A stretch of 64,000 bases of DNA from Vanilla planifolia (taxonomy: Eukaryota > Streptophyta > Magnoliopsida > Asparagales > Orchidaceae), in assembly GCA_023846275.1 (NCBI GenBank), contig CM043877.1:11019107-11083106 (forward strand), given 5' to 3'. Positions 23,096 through 36,700 of this stretch are shown one piece after another. Each line of letters starts with the position of its first letter. The stretch's first letter is position 1. The translations under genes were made by a program, and so were the position numbers. The notes under the pieces were generated by a model, which made no database searches, had not been told where the DNA came from, and saw only the letters and a program-made list of their open reading frames with translations.

Positions 23096-24600
23096 ATGTG
23101 ATGGAAATACATGCACAAGACTTAAATGATTTCTAAAACTTAACACATAAGTAAAATAAAAAAAAGATAAGATGGCATAGAGGACTTAAGAAAGGGCTCC
23201 ATAAAGGATGAGGTAAGATCGAAAATCATATGAATAATACCAAAATTGACACATAAAAGGCACGACGAAAATCCTACAACTAGATCTAAATTTGTTATAA
23301 TACAAATTAATCACAAAGGAGATATAATAAAATTATGTAACAAACTCTTGTATAAAATGACAACAATGAGCATAATGGTGGCTATGAAGATAAATTCAAA
23401 TCACAACTTGATATCTTCAAATTGCAACTTAAAGACGAGAGACTATGCTAACCAAAAACAATTTTTTTTTCTTTCATTTCATGATAAGGGTTTAATTATA
23501 TTATGATACTAAATTCTAAACCTAAGAGCAAGAAATATCAAAAATAACTTTCATAATAAAAAATCCAAAAAAATGTATAAAAATAAATAAAAGTTCCAAA
23601 GTTTTTTATACATGACCAATTATAATTTATAATGAACTAAACATTATACTAAATTAAATAAAACATAAACAAAACCTACTAGATTAATTCAAATTATTAT
23701 TTAGATTTAGCCTATTGTGCATCGAGGGGCTCTATCATTACTTTGCAAAAAACAAGCAACTCATCAATTTTCTCATAAATAAAGGTTTAATGAGTTAACA
23801 AAATGAATATGCAACTTTTGGCATCACATTCCTAATCGTTCCTCCTTCTAACTAAGTCTAAATGGGTGACATTTTCATTTATTCCAAGACAAATGATAAT
23901 AATTCCCAAAAAATCAGAGTTTGTCGACATTACAATGCAATTGTTAGAATTTTCACCAGATGGCACATGACTTATGGATGAGTATCTCTTCATGATTTTT
24001 CAAGAGAATTTAACCATGTTTTCTAAAGCATAATTCTTTAATGTCATTCCTCGATAAGGACCTCGAGTCCATTTCTTAACAAGATTGGCTCTTATGAAAT
24101 TCCAAACTAGTCAATCATGTCAACATCACTTGTCACGCATGATAATCTTTAATTCCATCAAGAGATTGTACGATAATGCCACATATTAATATCTCAATCA
24201 TCTTTAGACACGTCCATATAATCTCCAATTGAGACAATTTATCAATATTTACAAACATTGTTTTTTTTAATGATATATGATTTTATACTAAAATGAAACC
24301 ATGTTATTCATTTTTGTAATAATTAATCCATAAATAAAATTTTTTTATTGATTATATTTGACATTGATACACCATTTTATATTAAATAAAAAATATAATA
24401 AACTTTAGGAAGATAACCAAATTATGACAAAAATTATTGTTAGATAAAAAAGAAATTAAAAAATAAAAATATTTCAAAAAGTTTTAATCTGTAATTTCAT
24501 TGTAAATTATTAATTGATGCAATTTCGATGCCATTGACTCATGCTGGCAATTGGCACGACGATGGAAGATTTTCGATTCAATTTCGTGTTGCTGAAACGA
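23096..24600. other. Intergenic DNA upstream of NAA50
   Basis: AT-rich, with no supported gene. The last few hundred bases must contain the NAA50 promoter. A 4-codon upstream frame (ATG at 24621) would lie in the 5' leader if transcription starts before it. Confidence 0.5.
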
Positions 24601-24633
24601 TGTTCGATCCGATCTACTAAATGGTTCTGTTAT

Positions 24634-24654
24634 AGAGAGAGAGAGAGAGAGAGA
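24634..24654. repeat. (AG)n microsatellite in the NAA50 leader
   Basis: Twenty-one bases of perfect AG repeat, 106-126 bases before the ATG. GA/CT tracts are common in plant core promoters and 5' UTRs. Confidence 0.75.
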
Positions 24655-24759
24655 TAAGAAGGAGAGAGTAAAAAACGGCCATTGGCGTCGGGGTGTGGAG
24701 AAAATACAGAAGGGTTTCCCATAGTTGGGAATCGAGCACGATCGAGCGAAAGAGTGAGG

Positions 24760-27700
24760 ATGGGGATTTCTCTGGACAGCTTGAGGGATAAAAATCTAAT
24801 GCAGCTGAAGAAGCTTAACATCGCTCTATTCCCTGTTCGCTACAACGACAAGTACTACGCCGATGCCCTCTCCTCCGGCGAGTTCACCAAGCTAGGTTGG
24901 TTTCGCAGCTTGTCCGCTTCAACTTAGTTTCTTTGTTCTATTCTTTCTGTTCATTTGGCGAATGCCGTTTCTATTGCCCTTACGTTGATCATTGCGTGCC
25001 GCCGCTGTTGTGCTTCTGTTGCGACCGTAAGGCCTTGGTCGTAGAAGCTAGTTATGCTTTCTGATTTCTGCCTGCTATGTGTTTGACATGGGCTGAAGGG
25101 TGTTTCATAATGTTGGTGGTAAGACTCTCATATTCAAATCTTGAGTCTATACTTTTAAATGACAGATATTATTGATGAAGATATTCATAATAGGTACCAA
25201 ACTGATTTGATTTAGTATGAGAGAGCTTAGAGTGTATTGTATGATTGTAACATCTCATGAAAAAATGTAAATTTTATATGAATATACTGAGGCCATTGTT
25301 GTTATATACTATATTGAATGTTGGTCTTTGGAGTCCAAAATACATACAAAATGGTGCTCGTAGAGATGAGGATGCTAAGATTGATGAACACTTGTTTTGG
25401 TAATGATATGGTTTGAGATGAGTGCAATTATATGAGGGTTAGCATAACAGTGATTGATAAAAGTTTAGAAAAAATTGTGCCAAATGGTTTAAGCATGTTA
25501 AACATGACCCACTTAATGTTTCTATTAAAAGACGTGAGTTGTTAAAATTTTCTCACAAATAGGAGAAGGGTTGAGAGTAAAAAAGACTATTAGACTTGTT
25601 TGAATATTAAGAAAGAATTGTTAATAAAAAGAATGTGATGACATAAAATGATTTATATAACATATCCCTTTGTGGGATGACAATGTCGTTGTTCTTACAA
25701 TGTATAAAACTAATTATAAAATAATAAGTTTTTTGTTCAATAAATTAAGATATGTTCAAAGAATATTACTTACATTTGACAAAAAATACTATATTTCTAG
25801 AAAAATGAGATAAAAATTTACAAAAAAAGAAACATATAGTTCTCGGGTGCTCATAAAGGTTCATGATCTTTGCACTGATGTGGTAGTGAAAAAGATAAAT
25901 ACAAGTCCTAAGCAAACTTAGGGAGAAAAAATGAAGAGAGAATCTTGAGGGGGTTAGAGAATAAGATGGAGAGAACGAAGGTAATACTTTTTAAGAATTT
26001 TAGAAATTACCCAAGAAATAAGATTCCACTAAAATTCCTCAAACTATAGCCCAAGAATTCTATCTATAAATAAGATTATCTAAACGACATCATTTTCCCC
26101 TATGCTTATACGTTGGACACTTTCTTTTGCTTTGATGCTTCTATTATATGGTGGAAGTTGTTCTAAACGTTCGACATAGATGGAACATCAAGAGAACAAG
26201 AGAACAAGGATCTTATTTCTGATCCTTGTCTATCTCATGGATTGAGCTCTTTCTTCATGAAAAAGAAGGCTTGAGAATTCGTAACACCTCTATAGAATTA
26301 GAAAGAGTCATTTTGAAGTCTTTTTTATAATTTGCTACAATTGTGCTACTCACAATTCAACTGAACAAAATCCTTTTCAAGCCTGTTTGGCATACATACC
26401 TCATAGTCCATTTGATCTAGAGTTTTAATTGAATATGTCAATTAACTAATGAATGGACTGCCTATTAAAGAGCTCAAAGATTCATGGATCATATCTAAAA
26501 AATATCTTTGACTATTGAAGAGTAGCTACATGTAACACAAAGATTATACAAGGCAAGGGCATGATTGGTATTAGACCAAAAATAATGTAGAAGTTGGAGA
26601 CTTAGTTTGGTTATGCTTGGAGTACAGGGCAGGGCATGATTGGTATTAGATCAAAAAAAAGGTAGAAGTTGGAGACTTAGTTTGGTTATGCTTGGAGTTA
26701 GAACTTTTGAAAGGATTGAGGAAGCTCAAACCTATCCATTATGGATTGTTCTGAGTAAGGAAGCAAAGTAATTAAAAATAGTATCAATTAGAATTGCCGC
26801 CATACATGGATATGCATTTTGTGGTAAATGTAAATGATCTGTGACTATATGATCTTTCAATGCTAGATGAAGAACTGAATGAGATACAATCATTGGAAGA
26901 CTTGGAAAATCTAAGGGATGAATTTCTACCAGAGGATATAATTCTTGAGGAGAGGGAGACTATGACTAGACAAGGTATAAAAGTTATTTATGACATTGGG
27001 AAGAACAATCAAGCTATAGTAGCAGCCAACTGGTACTCATTGGAATAAGGAAAGCAAGCATTTCCCAATCTTGTTTTTCACTGAATTAAGTTACTTTGTT
27101 TGGAAAGAAATGTTTGGAGAATAGGGACTCAAAGGAAGTTGAATCTTGTACAATGAAGGGTCTATGATTGGGAAATTCATGCTAGAAGCACTCTGTAGCA
27201 CAAGCGACCCGTATCCAGCGAAATCTAAACCCTGTTGAGCATCAGTGTGCGCTTTGGAGACTGAACATCCAATGGAAATGTCACTAATGCAGCAGGCCAT
27301 GTCAGTCTGAATGGGTTATTTAGAGCAATTACATGACTAATTTGGAGCAATCGAATGGCTAGTTGGAGCTATCAAATGACTTGATTTGGAGGAGATTGTT
27401 AGAGATAAGATTTATCCATATTTTGTAAAGGAGTGCTTTATAAATTCTTTAGGTCTGTTGTTTAAAAAGACAAACTCAAGAGAAAGAGATAGGGTACAGT
27501 TAATTAATACTGAATTGAGAATCACTTTTTCTAGCAATTGAATTATTCTCTCTACTTTTGCTTTATTTTCTTTATCTCTAAAATTCTCTTGCAGCACCTC
27601 TTAGGGTTTTTATTTTACAGACTTGTTGATTATCTTCCTGAAGAAAGATCTTAGAATAAACTAATGTATTCTTTGACCACGAGATGAGAGTGGAGAAAAG

Positions 27701-30700
27701 TGGTGTGCTGGACTGGTAACTGACTTAACTTGAATGAAGACTAGTAGTATTGTTTGCATGCCATTTGACAATCATCACAATGAGCCAAAGATCAAAAAAG
27801 GTCGTCATCTAGTTGAATGATGCCAAGTTCAGAATTGGTCATCTTAAGAACCAGGTGTCTATTTTATAAGATGAGTTATATTCTGTTTCTTGAAGCAAGA
27901 TAATTGATGAAAAATGATAAACTATTTGTTGAGATGAAGCACCAGAACTAGTGCGAGGAGGTAATGTAAATTCAGAAAGAGATTGAATTAAAACTACAAA
28001 AACAATTTATTTAACTTCTGGATGTTCATAAAGAATTCTTCAAGATGGTAATTAGAAGCTGGTTTTTATTCTTAGTTTAAGTCTTTCCTTTTACAAGAGA
28101 GATAAGCTGAGAAAAAAGTGCAATACAGTTTGGATGGTGAAATGGAAAAAATTTAGCATTCTTTCATTTTCTGCCCAACCAGTTGTTTCATTGGAAGATA
28201 TATTTGCTACACTTTATAGATTATATCTTTAAAGGCCTTTGTAGATGATAAGCTTGCAAGAGCACTTGTAGCTAGCAAATTTTTAGAGAAAAATACAGGC
28301 AAGATGTTCAAAACTGAACTTGTATCCCTTCAACCAATTGCGGGATTACTCTTGGCTGCTGAGAGTAATTCCAGAGTCTAGCTCGGATAAACCTAGAAAA
28401 TCTTTAGAAAATATTTGAATTAATTTGGTATTTGGCTCTGATTATAAATCACTTGTTTCAAGACCAAGACGTGCTAAACTTATCATTGCAATAAAATTTG
28501 CTGGGTTTTCCATGTGTTTGCTTATGATAAGCTATCATTTGCCTGTCTTTTAAATTCAATGGATACTAGAAGATTTAAAGCAAGTCTCAAGTGATAAATG
28601 GATTTGCTTCAAGCAATTTTTGGCAGACTAAGCTTGCAATAGAAAATTTCAATAGAATAATTAATTTTGTATTTAGACTAAAGGGATCACTGAACTGACA
28701 CATGGCAGATTTTGGCACCTCTAGAAGTGATGGTTGGAGAAGAATGCACTAAATAGGGTCTTGAAATACTGCCTTACTTGTTTTTTGTCATGTGAACAAT
28801 CCTATTACTTGATACTTGAATCATTCATTCGAGGTTGAAATTGACTTGATTTGTGGATCTTCACTTTCAAAGGTGTTACTTGTTTATATTGTTTTTTTTA
28901 ATATCTACTTATCACTCTCTTCTCAATGGCATTAAAATTTTTGAAATCTTATCACGACATCGTTTAGTATTATACTTTCTTATGAGTTAAAGATTCTACT
29001 TTGCAGGTTACTATAGTGACATTTGTGTTGGAGCAATTGCATGCCGTTTGGAGAAAAAGGAGGGAGGAGCTGTTCGAGTTTACATTATGACATTGGGTGT
29101 TTTGGCCCCTTATAGGGGCTTAGGAATTGGTATGTTATCTCTTCAAAGTCTTGACTTATGCACTCAAATTCCTTTTTAATGTCGATCCTGAATTTGTAAC
29201 CTTTACTTATTCCCATTTACTTGTAAGATATTCACATTAATTTTAGTTTGGTACAAGTGGCTGTCAATCACATATACATGTTCAAGCATTTTATCTCTAT
29301 TTCATTTTGTAGAGAAAGACTCACCCAACAATGTGAACTTTACTCATCGGCTGCAAAAGTAGTCTCGCTCTTTATGTTGAAGGTTGCTAACTTGGGTTGC
29401 AGATATCCCAAAATTTTTTTTTGGATTTATTTCAATTCTTTTATGATTCCAATTGTTGCACAATTATGTGCTTGTTTAGTTTATATATAAATATCAATGC
29501 ATATGAGTACCAGTTTCTATGTAAATGTATATGCTCTTGCATGAAGATTTATGAACCCATGAAAGTGTTTTCTGTACATGTTAGAAAGAAAAATAAGCTT
29601 GCTTAAATGCATGCAACTACGTGGGACCAAGACAGTTACATTACTTTTGGCTCTAATTGAGCTTGATTTTTTATTGAATGGGCTAACTCCCCGCAGAGCT
29701 GTTGTGGAGCTATGGTTGAAACATCTGGGTTGAAGAGGATGGAGTTGCAGTAAATTTGCATGTGAGGTTCACCTCTTCTTGAAGCTAATTCTTTGTAGAT
29801 CTAAATCTTGGTGCGTCAATTGTGCTTGCAATTCATGATGATTTGAACTTAAATTTGTGATCCTTAAAGATTCTGATACAAGAAGCTCATTTGACTATTA
29901 TAAGATCTGTGTTGGCATTGGTGTGCATATTCCTGATAACCTTTCAATGTGTAAGGATTGTTTTGCATCCCTTTCTTGATTCCAAATGTCGACATTGACT
30001 CCATTCATTCAAAAAATTTTCTTTCAATTTCTCTATGCTGTTCAATTTCAAATCCATCTTTAATCTACACAGCATACTATCAGTTTTAATTTTGCCAATA
30101 CCATAAACAAATTGAAGAACGTTTGAATGGCAGATTTGTTAGCTCAAAAGGTATGTTTGCAAATGTTAGGATGGGGGAGGCATCATCGGAGGTCCTACTT
30201 CAGCTCCAGCATAATGGAGTTGACAGCAAAGTATAGACATCTAACCTCATTTTGTATATAAATACATCTAACCACACTTATTATATCCTAGTGTTTTTCA
30301 CCACTTATTTTTATCATGACTTATAACAGCTCTTTGATGTGTTATTATCTTGGTGTATGATTCTGTTTTGGGTCAAAATTTGTAGTGAATATGTTACAAA
30401 TTCTATGTCATTTCATTTGGCATTAGAGTCGAAAGTAGATGACATGTATGATCCACTGAATGTTGCATGGAGGTGATACTAAATTCATTTGAGTTTATTT
30501 ATTATACATACGATATCCTCTATGTACATATTGACCTGTTTAATGTCTAGCAACAATCAAGTTGGGCATTCATCATTTTTTCTGAACCTTTAGGATATAT
30601 TAAGGTTGAAAAATGAGAGCAATTATTGTTTTAATATAAATATAGTTATCTTAATTTAGTCATCTTTGAAAAATTCTCTTATATTTCTTTTTTTTTTAAT

Positions 30701-33700
30701 TGATCTTGTGACATGTTGCATTATTGTTCTTGTATCATCTTTATGTTTGCAACTTCCTTGATGGTCACCATTTCCATGCTCCTTCCATGCAATGATGCTA
30801 CAAAATCATTTATTGTGAACTATTGAAGCATAATTGATGAGGGTGAGGGGTCATTATGGGATAATGTCCTAGAGAAGAGAATCATAAGACAAGTAGTGGC
30901 TATTGATAGACTTTTAGACAGAATGGTATATGAATGAATAAATTTCACATTGGTTACGGGAGGGTAGATCTTAAGCTTTATTAGTAAAGTTATAAGTATT
31001 GAATTATTAAAGTGTCTTTTGGTAATAACCTGAATTTGGATTTCATGAGAACTCCATGATTAAACATGCTCGAGTTGGAAAAATTTTATGATAAATGATC
31101 TAGCAAAAAATGGTCTTTTGAGATAAGGATAAAACATGATTAGTTCAGGATAATATCTCACCGATGAAGACTAAGATGTTACAATTATGCTTGAAACCAA
31201 GTGTTCCATAAGGAGCTATGTGTGTACATCCTTTTTCTTTGTAGTTAGTTTTTGCTAATCACTATTTTGATTTCTTTTTAGTGCTAACTATATTGCCTAA
31301 AGACATGTTATTTTTTAAACTCTTGGTGGTTTCTATTGTGCTTTATTTTGATTTTGGTATTAGCACGTAGTGATTTTATTTGATTTTTTAATAATTTACT
31401 ATATTTTCTATCTCTCTACAACCCCTCACCTTGTCCCAAAAAATGCAACACAACAAAGAATGATGTATCAAAAAATATTGTTTAGCTGAACAATGTTGTT
31501 TACTAATCCATCATATGTTCTCTTTTTGGTGATATCATAAATTAGATATATAGGTGAAATCAACGACGAATGACATACTATTTAAAAAACAATTTTATAC
31601 TAAATAAATATAATAATTTAGAAGAACAAAGATGAATATTTCATGTTTAAATATATTATAAGCTAGAAAGTACTAATTAAGATATCAAAAGCAATGGATT
31701 ATATATCTTGTCCTGTGAATACAATCATGTAAAAGCCACCAATAATACGCTAGAAACCTGATCAAGATAAATACACATACTATCAAAACTTGATATTGTC
31801 TAGGTTGCATTATAAAATATTGATAGACATGCAACAAATCTAAAATATATATTTTTTTTAAAATATTTCCAAGATCATAGATTAGCTTAAAACGATTGAA
31901 TATAGGAATTGCCCTTTTTTTCTTTTTTTGCAAGTTGTCATGAGTGAATTACCTTGATTGACTCATGTCTTGAGAAAGCTTCGATGGTGAGATTGTTATA
32001 AAAAAGTTGATATATATGAACAAAATATGAATTATATTATTTCTTAAATCTTTTATTTAAAGTTCGTAATAGTGCAAAAATAATAATGAAAAGTCTCGAG
32101 GGTTAGAAATAAAACCATTCAAGTTCAATTAATTGAAATTATGGACATGATAGAGTAATCATTTCTCTCGAAAGCATGACTTTAGAGGAATTTGTTTGCT
32201 CGAGAAAATGTATAATAAGATTTGCTAAATTCAAGGGGATAATCAGCCAATAAAAGAAGATTAAAAAATGATCTTGAGGGGATACACAGGGTAGCATGAC
32301 ATCGATCATCTGTTATCATGTAAAAACTAATATTCTAAATTCATAGGGTAGCATGATATCGTTCATCTATTATCATGTAAAAAACTAATATTCTAAGTTC
32401 AATGACTTATAAATTCATTTGCAAGAGTATTATTCTTAATTATGCTTGATGGTTTGTGACATGGAATATAAAACTATTCACATGCATATATATATATATA
32501 TATATATTTAGGGACCATTTATTGGGGGTGTAATTAAACAAGGTATGGATCTTGAATTTGTGAATTTATAAATAATATTATTGTAGTTTTGAATGATATT
32601 TTTTTGTTGAATATATTTATTGTAGTAAATTAAAATTTATTATTTTGTTTGGTACATTTGAATTTTTTTTAAATCAGTGTTTGGCAGCAGATTGTCAATG
32701 ACCTATAAGTCGGAGGGTGATGAAATGTAGCAGCTCATAGCATGGGATAATGTGCTCCAATGGAAGCAGTAGTGATCCAGAGAAAATGAGATTTTGTTTT
32801 CTCTTACTTTTTGAAGGACAATGATATCTATTCTGATGAATGATCTTGTGGATTTTGAATTCCAATTAAATTTACAAATTTGGCTAACCATACAATAAAA
32901 TTGTCATTTCCAATGCTTTCATAAAAAAAAGGTTAGAAGTATGCTGCCAAGTGGATCCTTGTATACATATGCACACACTGCTGGCCTACAGCAGAATTAA
33001 TGTTAAGAAAGGTGCAAACAAGCTTGAAAATAAGTATGATAGTCATATCGAATAAAAGGTCAAGTCCTTCATATATTTGTAGACGGTACAAAATTGTAAT
33101 ATAAAGTAAGCTAACTGGTCAGTACCATCTCTGTTTAGCTGCTGTACTGCATAAGACATTCGATGTGCACCTTATTTACTTGCTCAAATAGGCTACCCAT
33201 ATTATCTTCCAAACCTCACCAAGATGGAGGTAAATAAAATCTTGTTTCAGATTTAAGAGATCAACTCGTTAGACATAAATAACACAGTTTGTTAATACAT
33301 CAATTCAACCAACAAGAGCATAGAAAACTAATTTAAGTATAGCATTATATGTACTTGGTGACCATGGAAATATTTGACTGGAAAAAACTCTATAGTTTCC
33401 TTGTTGGTCAAGCCTTAATTGGGTGTGCATATGCTTGATCAGAATTAGTGAACCTTTAAAGATAGCTAAACAAACTAAATTTAAAGATTGCTGTCTAACT
33501 GTTGCTTCAATGCATTGATAGCTTGTCATTGAGGAATATAAATATTATAAGGGTTGATATGATTTTTGTGTGCCAAAATAAAAAGGGCATTGCTATAGGT
33601 CAAGGTCCATTGTGGTCCATGTTCATTTGGTCAATTTTTGCCACAATTGTTGATTTAGCACATCAAGTTTGACGTTAAGCTAAGGGTTTTTCGTAATGTG

Positions 33701-36700
33701 TTTTATTTTTTCTTATAATTAGGGTTTATTTTAGTGTTATAGTCGAGATATTATCAGATAGTATAACGAAGAAGCCTAGGAAAATTATGACCAAAAAGCT
33801 ATGCGTTTGGACTTAGATCTCAACATATAATTCATATGTTGTATCATGTTATATTTTATAGATGGTATAGTGTAGCATATATTATTTAAAATTCGTTTGT
33901 CTCAATTTTTTTAGAGATTTGATTTAACAAGTTTTGTTTAAGCTTATTTGAATGAATTTGAGATGAACCGTCCTTTTTTAATAGTTGAGCCACTATAAAA
34001 GGATCATAAGATGTATTGGATGCAAATTGTACTGGATTTGCTGAACTTCTTTGATTGTTGAGGGTTTTTTAGGAGTTTTGGCTGAATGAATATGAATTGG
34101 TTATGTTAAAATGATATTTTATAAATTTATTTAAGGAATATAGAGCAACAATAATTTTGGTAAAGGTTAAGGTTTTTAGACTTGTAAGAATTGTATTAGA
34201 TTAAGTTGTAGAAATTTGGGTAAGAGAAATAAGAGTTATTTAGGATTTAGAGTTTATTAAGATGATAATAATTTCATATCTTTTAGACAATTAGAAATAA
34301 AAAAAATGTTAAAGTATTAAAAAGATAAGGTTGTCAAAATATCCCATTCTATGAGACTTCTTCTCCTTCTATTACAAATTCATTAATCATTTTAAAGAGT
34401 AGTATTACTCACAAGTGCTTAACCTAATCCTACTGTTATCGTAAAAATATGCCTTATTATATTATATATTCTATGGGTTGCATTACACAAATTTTTAAGG
34501 AAGATGAGTAAACCTATTTTTCTATTGCATCGTTTGGCTTGGCAATACAAAGATTCTATACACTCCTTAAATTTATAACCCATAAATCAGAAACTACTTG
34601 ACATTAGTTTCTTTATGTTGTATACATACTATTAACACTTCATTTTCCATTCAAACTACCTTAATTTTCTATTCAAAACTTTTAAGTTTTTGCCATCTTA
34701 TCAAAATAAGTTCACAATGTAATTTCTATTATTATCTTTTATGTTGTTATCTCATGATAAGTCAAATCATACATCTTAAATAATAGACATTATTAATTAT
34801 GTTATATATAGGGCATTCTAATGTTACAAATGCCCATGCATCCTTAAGTTGTGGGCAACGGTTTTACTCAAGTGGTCTAATATATTTTATCTTATTCTAC
34901 ATTTTATTTGGGGTAAATTTTTCTATGCAAGCTTACAATCTCTAATTGGTGTGGTAGCAACTCCTACCTATCTTGTCATCCCTTAAAAATGATGCAAATG
35001 TAAGTGATCAAAATGATAATTTGTAATGTTGTTATAAGTAATTTGGATATGGTATGCAATCAAATAACTATATCCATTGTTAACTATATAGTAATTTGGA
35101 TAGGTCATATTGTAAATTACTATATGTATTGATGGGTAATGTGAATGAGAAATGAAATGAAATTATACAAAAATTATAACTTAAGTATTTCACAACTTAA
35201 ATATAATGGAAGATAAAGCAAGTTTTAGTCAATAGAAGTAAACAACAAGATGCTATTGATATGAATCATAAGAGAAATAAAACTATAGCATGTTCTTCCA
35301 TAGTTAATAAACAAACTTTTTAGGTATCGCTAATCATGATGGAGTAAGAGCAAATGTTATTGAATTTTTTAGCTGTAAAATAAAACTTAGTGACTTGCAT
35401 AATAATATACTTAACTATATTTCTATGCCATTGAGAAATATGAGGTAGATTGATGGAGAAGTCAAAGCATGATTCCAACCCTGATTTGATTCTTTCAATT
35501 GTGTTGGCAACAATTCAACAGAACTAATTTAAGCATGGTTAAAAGAGATGTATCCATGCCATGCGTAGCGATGAGGTTCTTGGCGACTATCTAACTATGG
35601 TTTCCTGTGTTCTACCAAGTGGCAAAGACAAGCTTGGCTGCCTTGTATGACAAAGTTGATGGCAAGATCTTTCTACTAGAATTTAATGAAGTTTTGGTTT
35701 GAGTTAGATGTTTCATTGCGATTAGGTTTGTCTGGAGTATATCATAAATTTGAAGTGAGAACTTGGTACACTTGTTTCAGTGCTTCTTGTTGTAGTGTAA
35801 ATCTTGCATTGGAAGCGAGAGGTCACCAGCATGTTTTATTGGCATTCTTCCCAACACTTCAGACAATCGTGAATATAGTTTTTATCTATTTATTTTGGAA
35901 GCCAAAAGTTGGGAAAGATATTTGATATAAGCCAATGCTTGGATGCATGGCCAGATCTTTTTGGTGATGAGTCTCATAAAAAGGCCTCATACAAAAATGA
36001 TGATCAATATCTCCTTATAATAAGAAACCCGAAGAACCATTCGAGTAGCCCATTAAATCAAAGTGGAGCCACTAATTAAACTATATTTGATTTCTCATTA
36101 GGTCACTAGCTGTGCACTTGTACATTTTGTTTTCTTGTACTAATTAGCTTATAAACATAAAAAAAGATTTATAATGCCAACCAATATTAGATTCAAGGAT
36201 TATACAAAGTAAATACATTGAAAAAACAGATGACATTAGTTGCATTAACAAGAGAGTAGACGTATGGATCTGGCTCCATGAAGTCACAAAAATCAAGTCA
36301 ATCACTCAAAAGAAGCCCAATGTTTTACAAACCTAAGTGCATGTAAATCTGACTACATAGGAGCCGTGGCCCTGACTTCTAACTAACAATGGCACAAATT
36401 CGAAACAAGTACCTTCTGACTCATAATGACATAAAATTGTAACACATACCGGCTAAAAGATCTTGTTCCTGATGCTTCAACATGAGTAAGCTTTGTGTCA
36501 ACTTGCTGGGATTCACTGCCTCGATGAAGTTGAAACTCAAATTCTGGATGATATTCTTAAAGCCACATATATGCCCCTTATAGTTATCCCTTTTAACCTA
36601 TATTTACCCAAGCAATTAAATAAACATAAACATAGGATTAGGTGGTTATGTTTATTACAAACAAAAACCCATTTTCTTCTGTGGAGTTTCTTTTCAACAG

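Noticed and set aside
24682-24759. Longer NAA50 N-terminus from the upstream open frame
   Set aside because: It has no ATG and no family likeness; the ATG at 24760 matches NAA50 proteins.
26860-27048. 62-codon open frame as a host gene
   Set aside because: Its sequence is the tail of a Ty3/Gypsy integrase and it lies in a fossil with a polypurine tract and LTR start just downstream.
33586-34834. MITE bounded by GGGCATT and AATGCCC
   Set aside because: The terminal match is only seven or eight bases, the target duplications do not agree and a better internal match exists, so it is probably chance.
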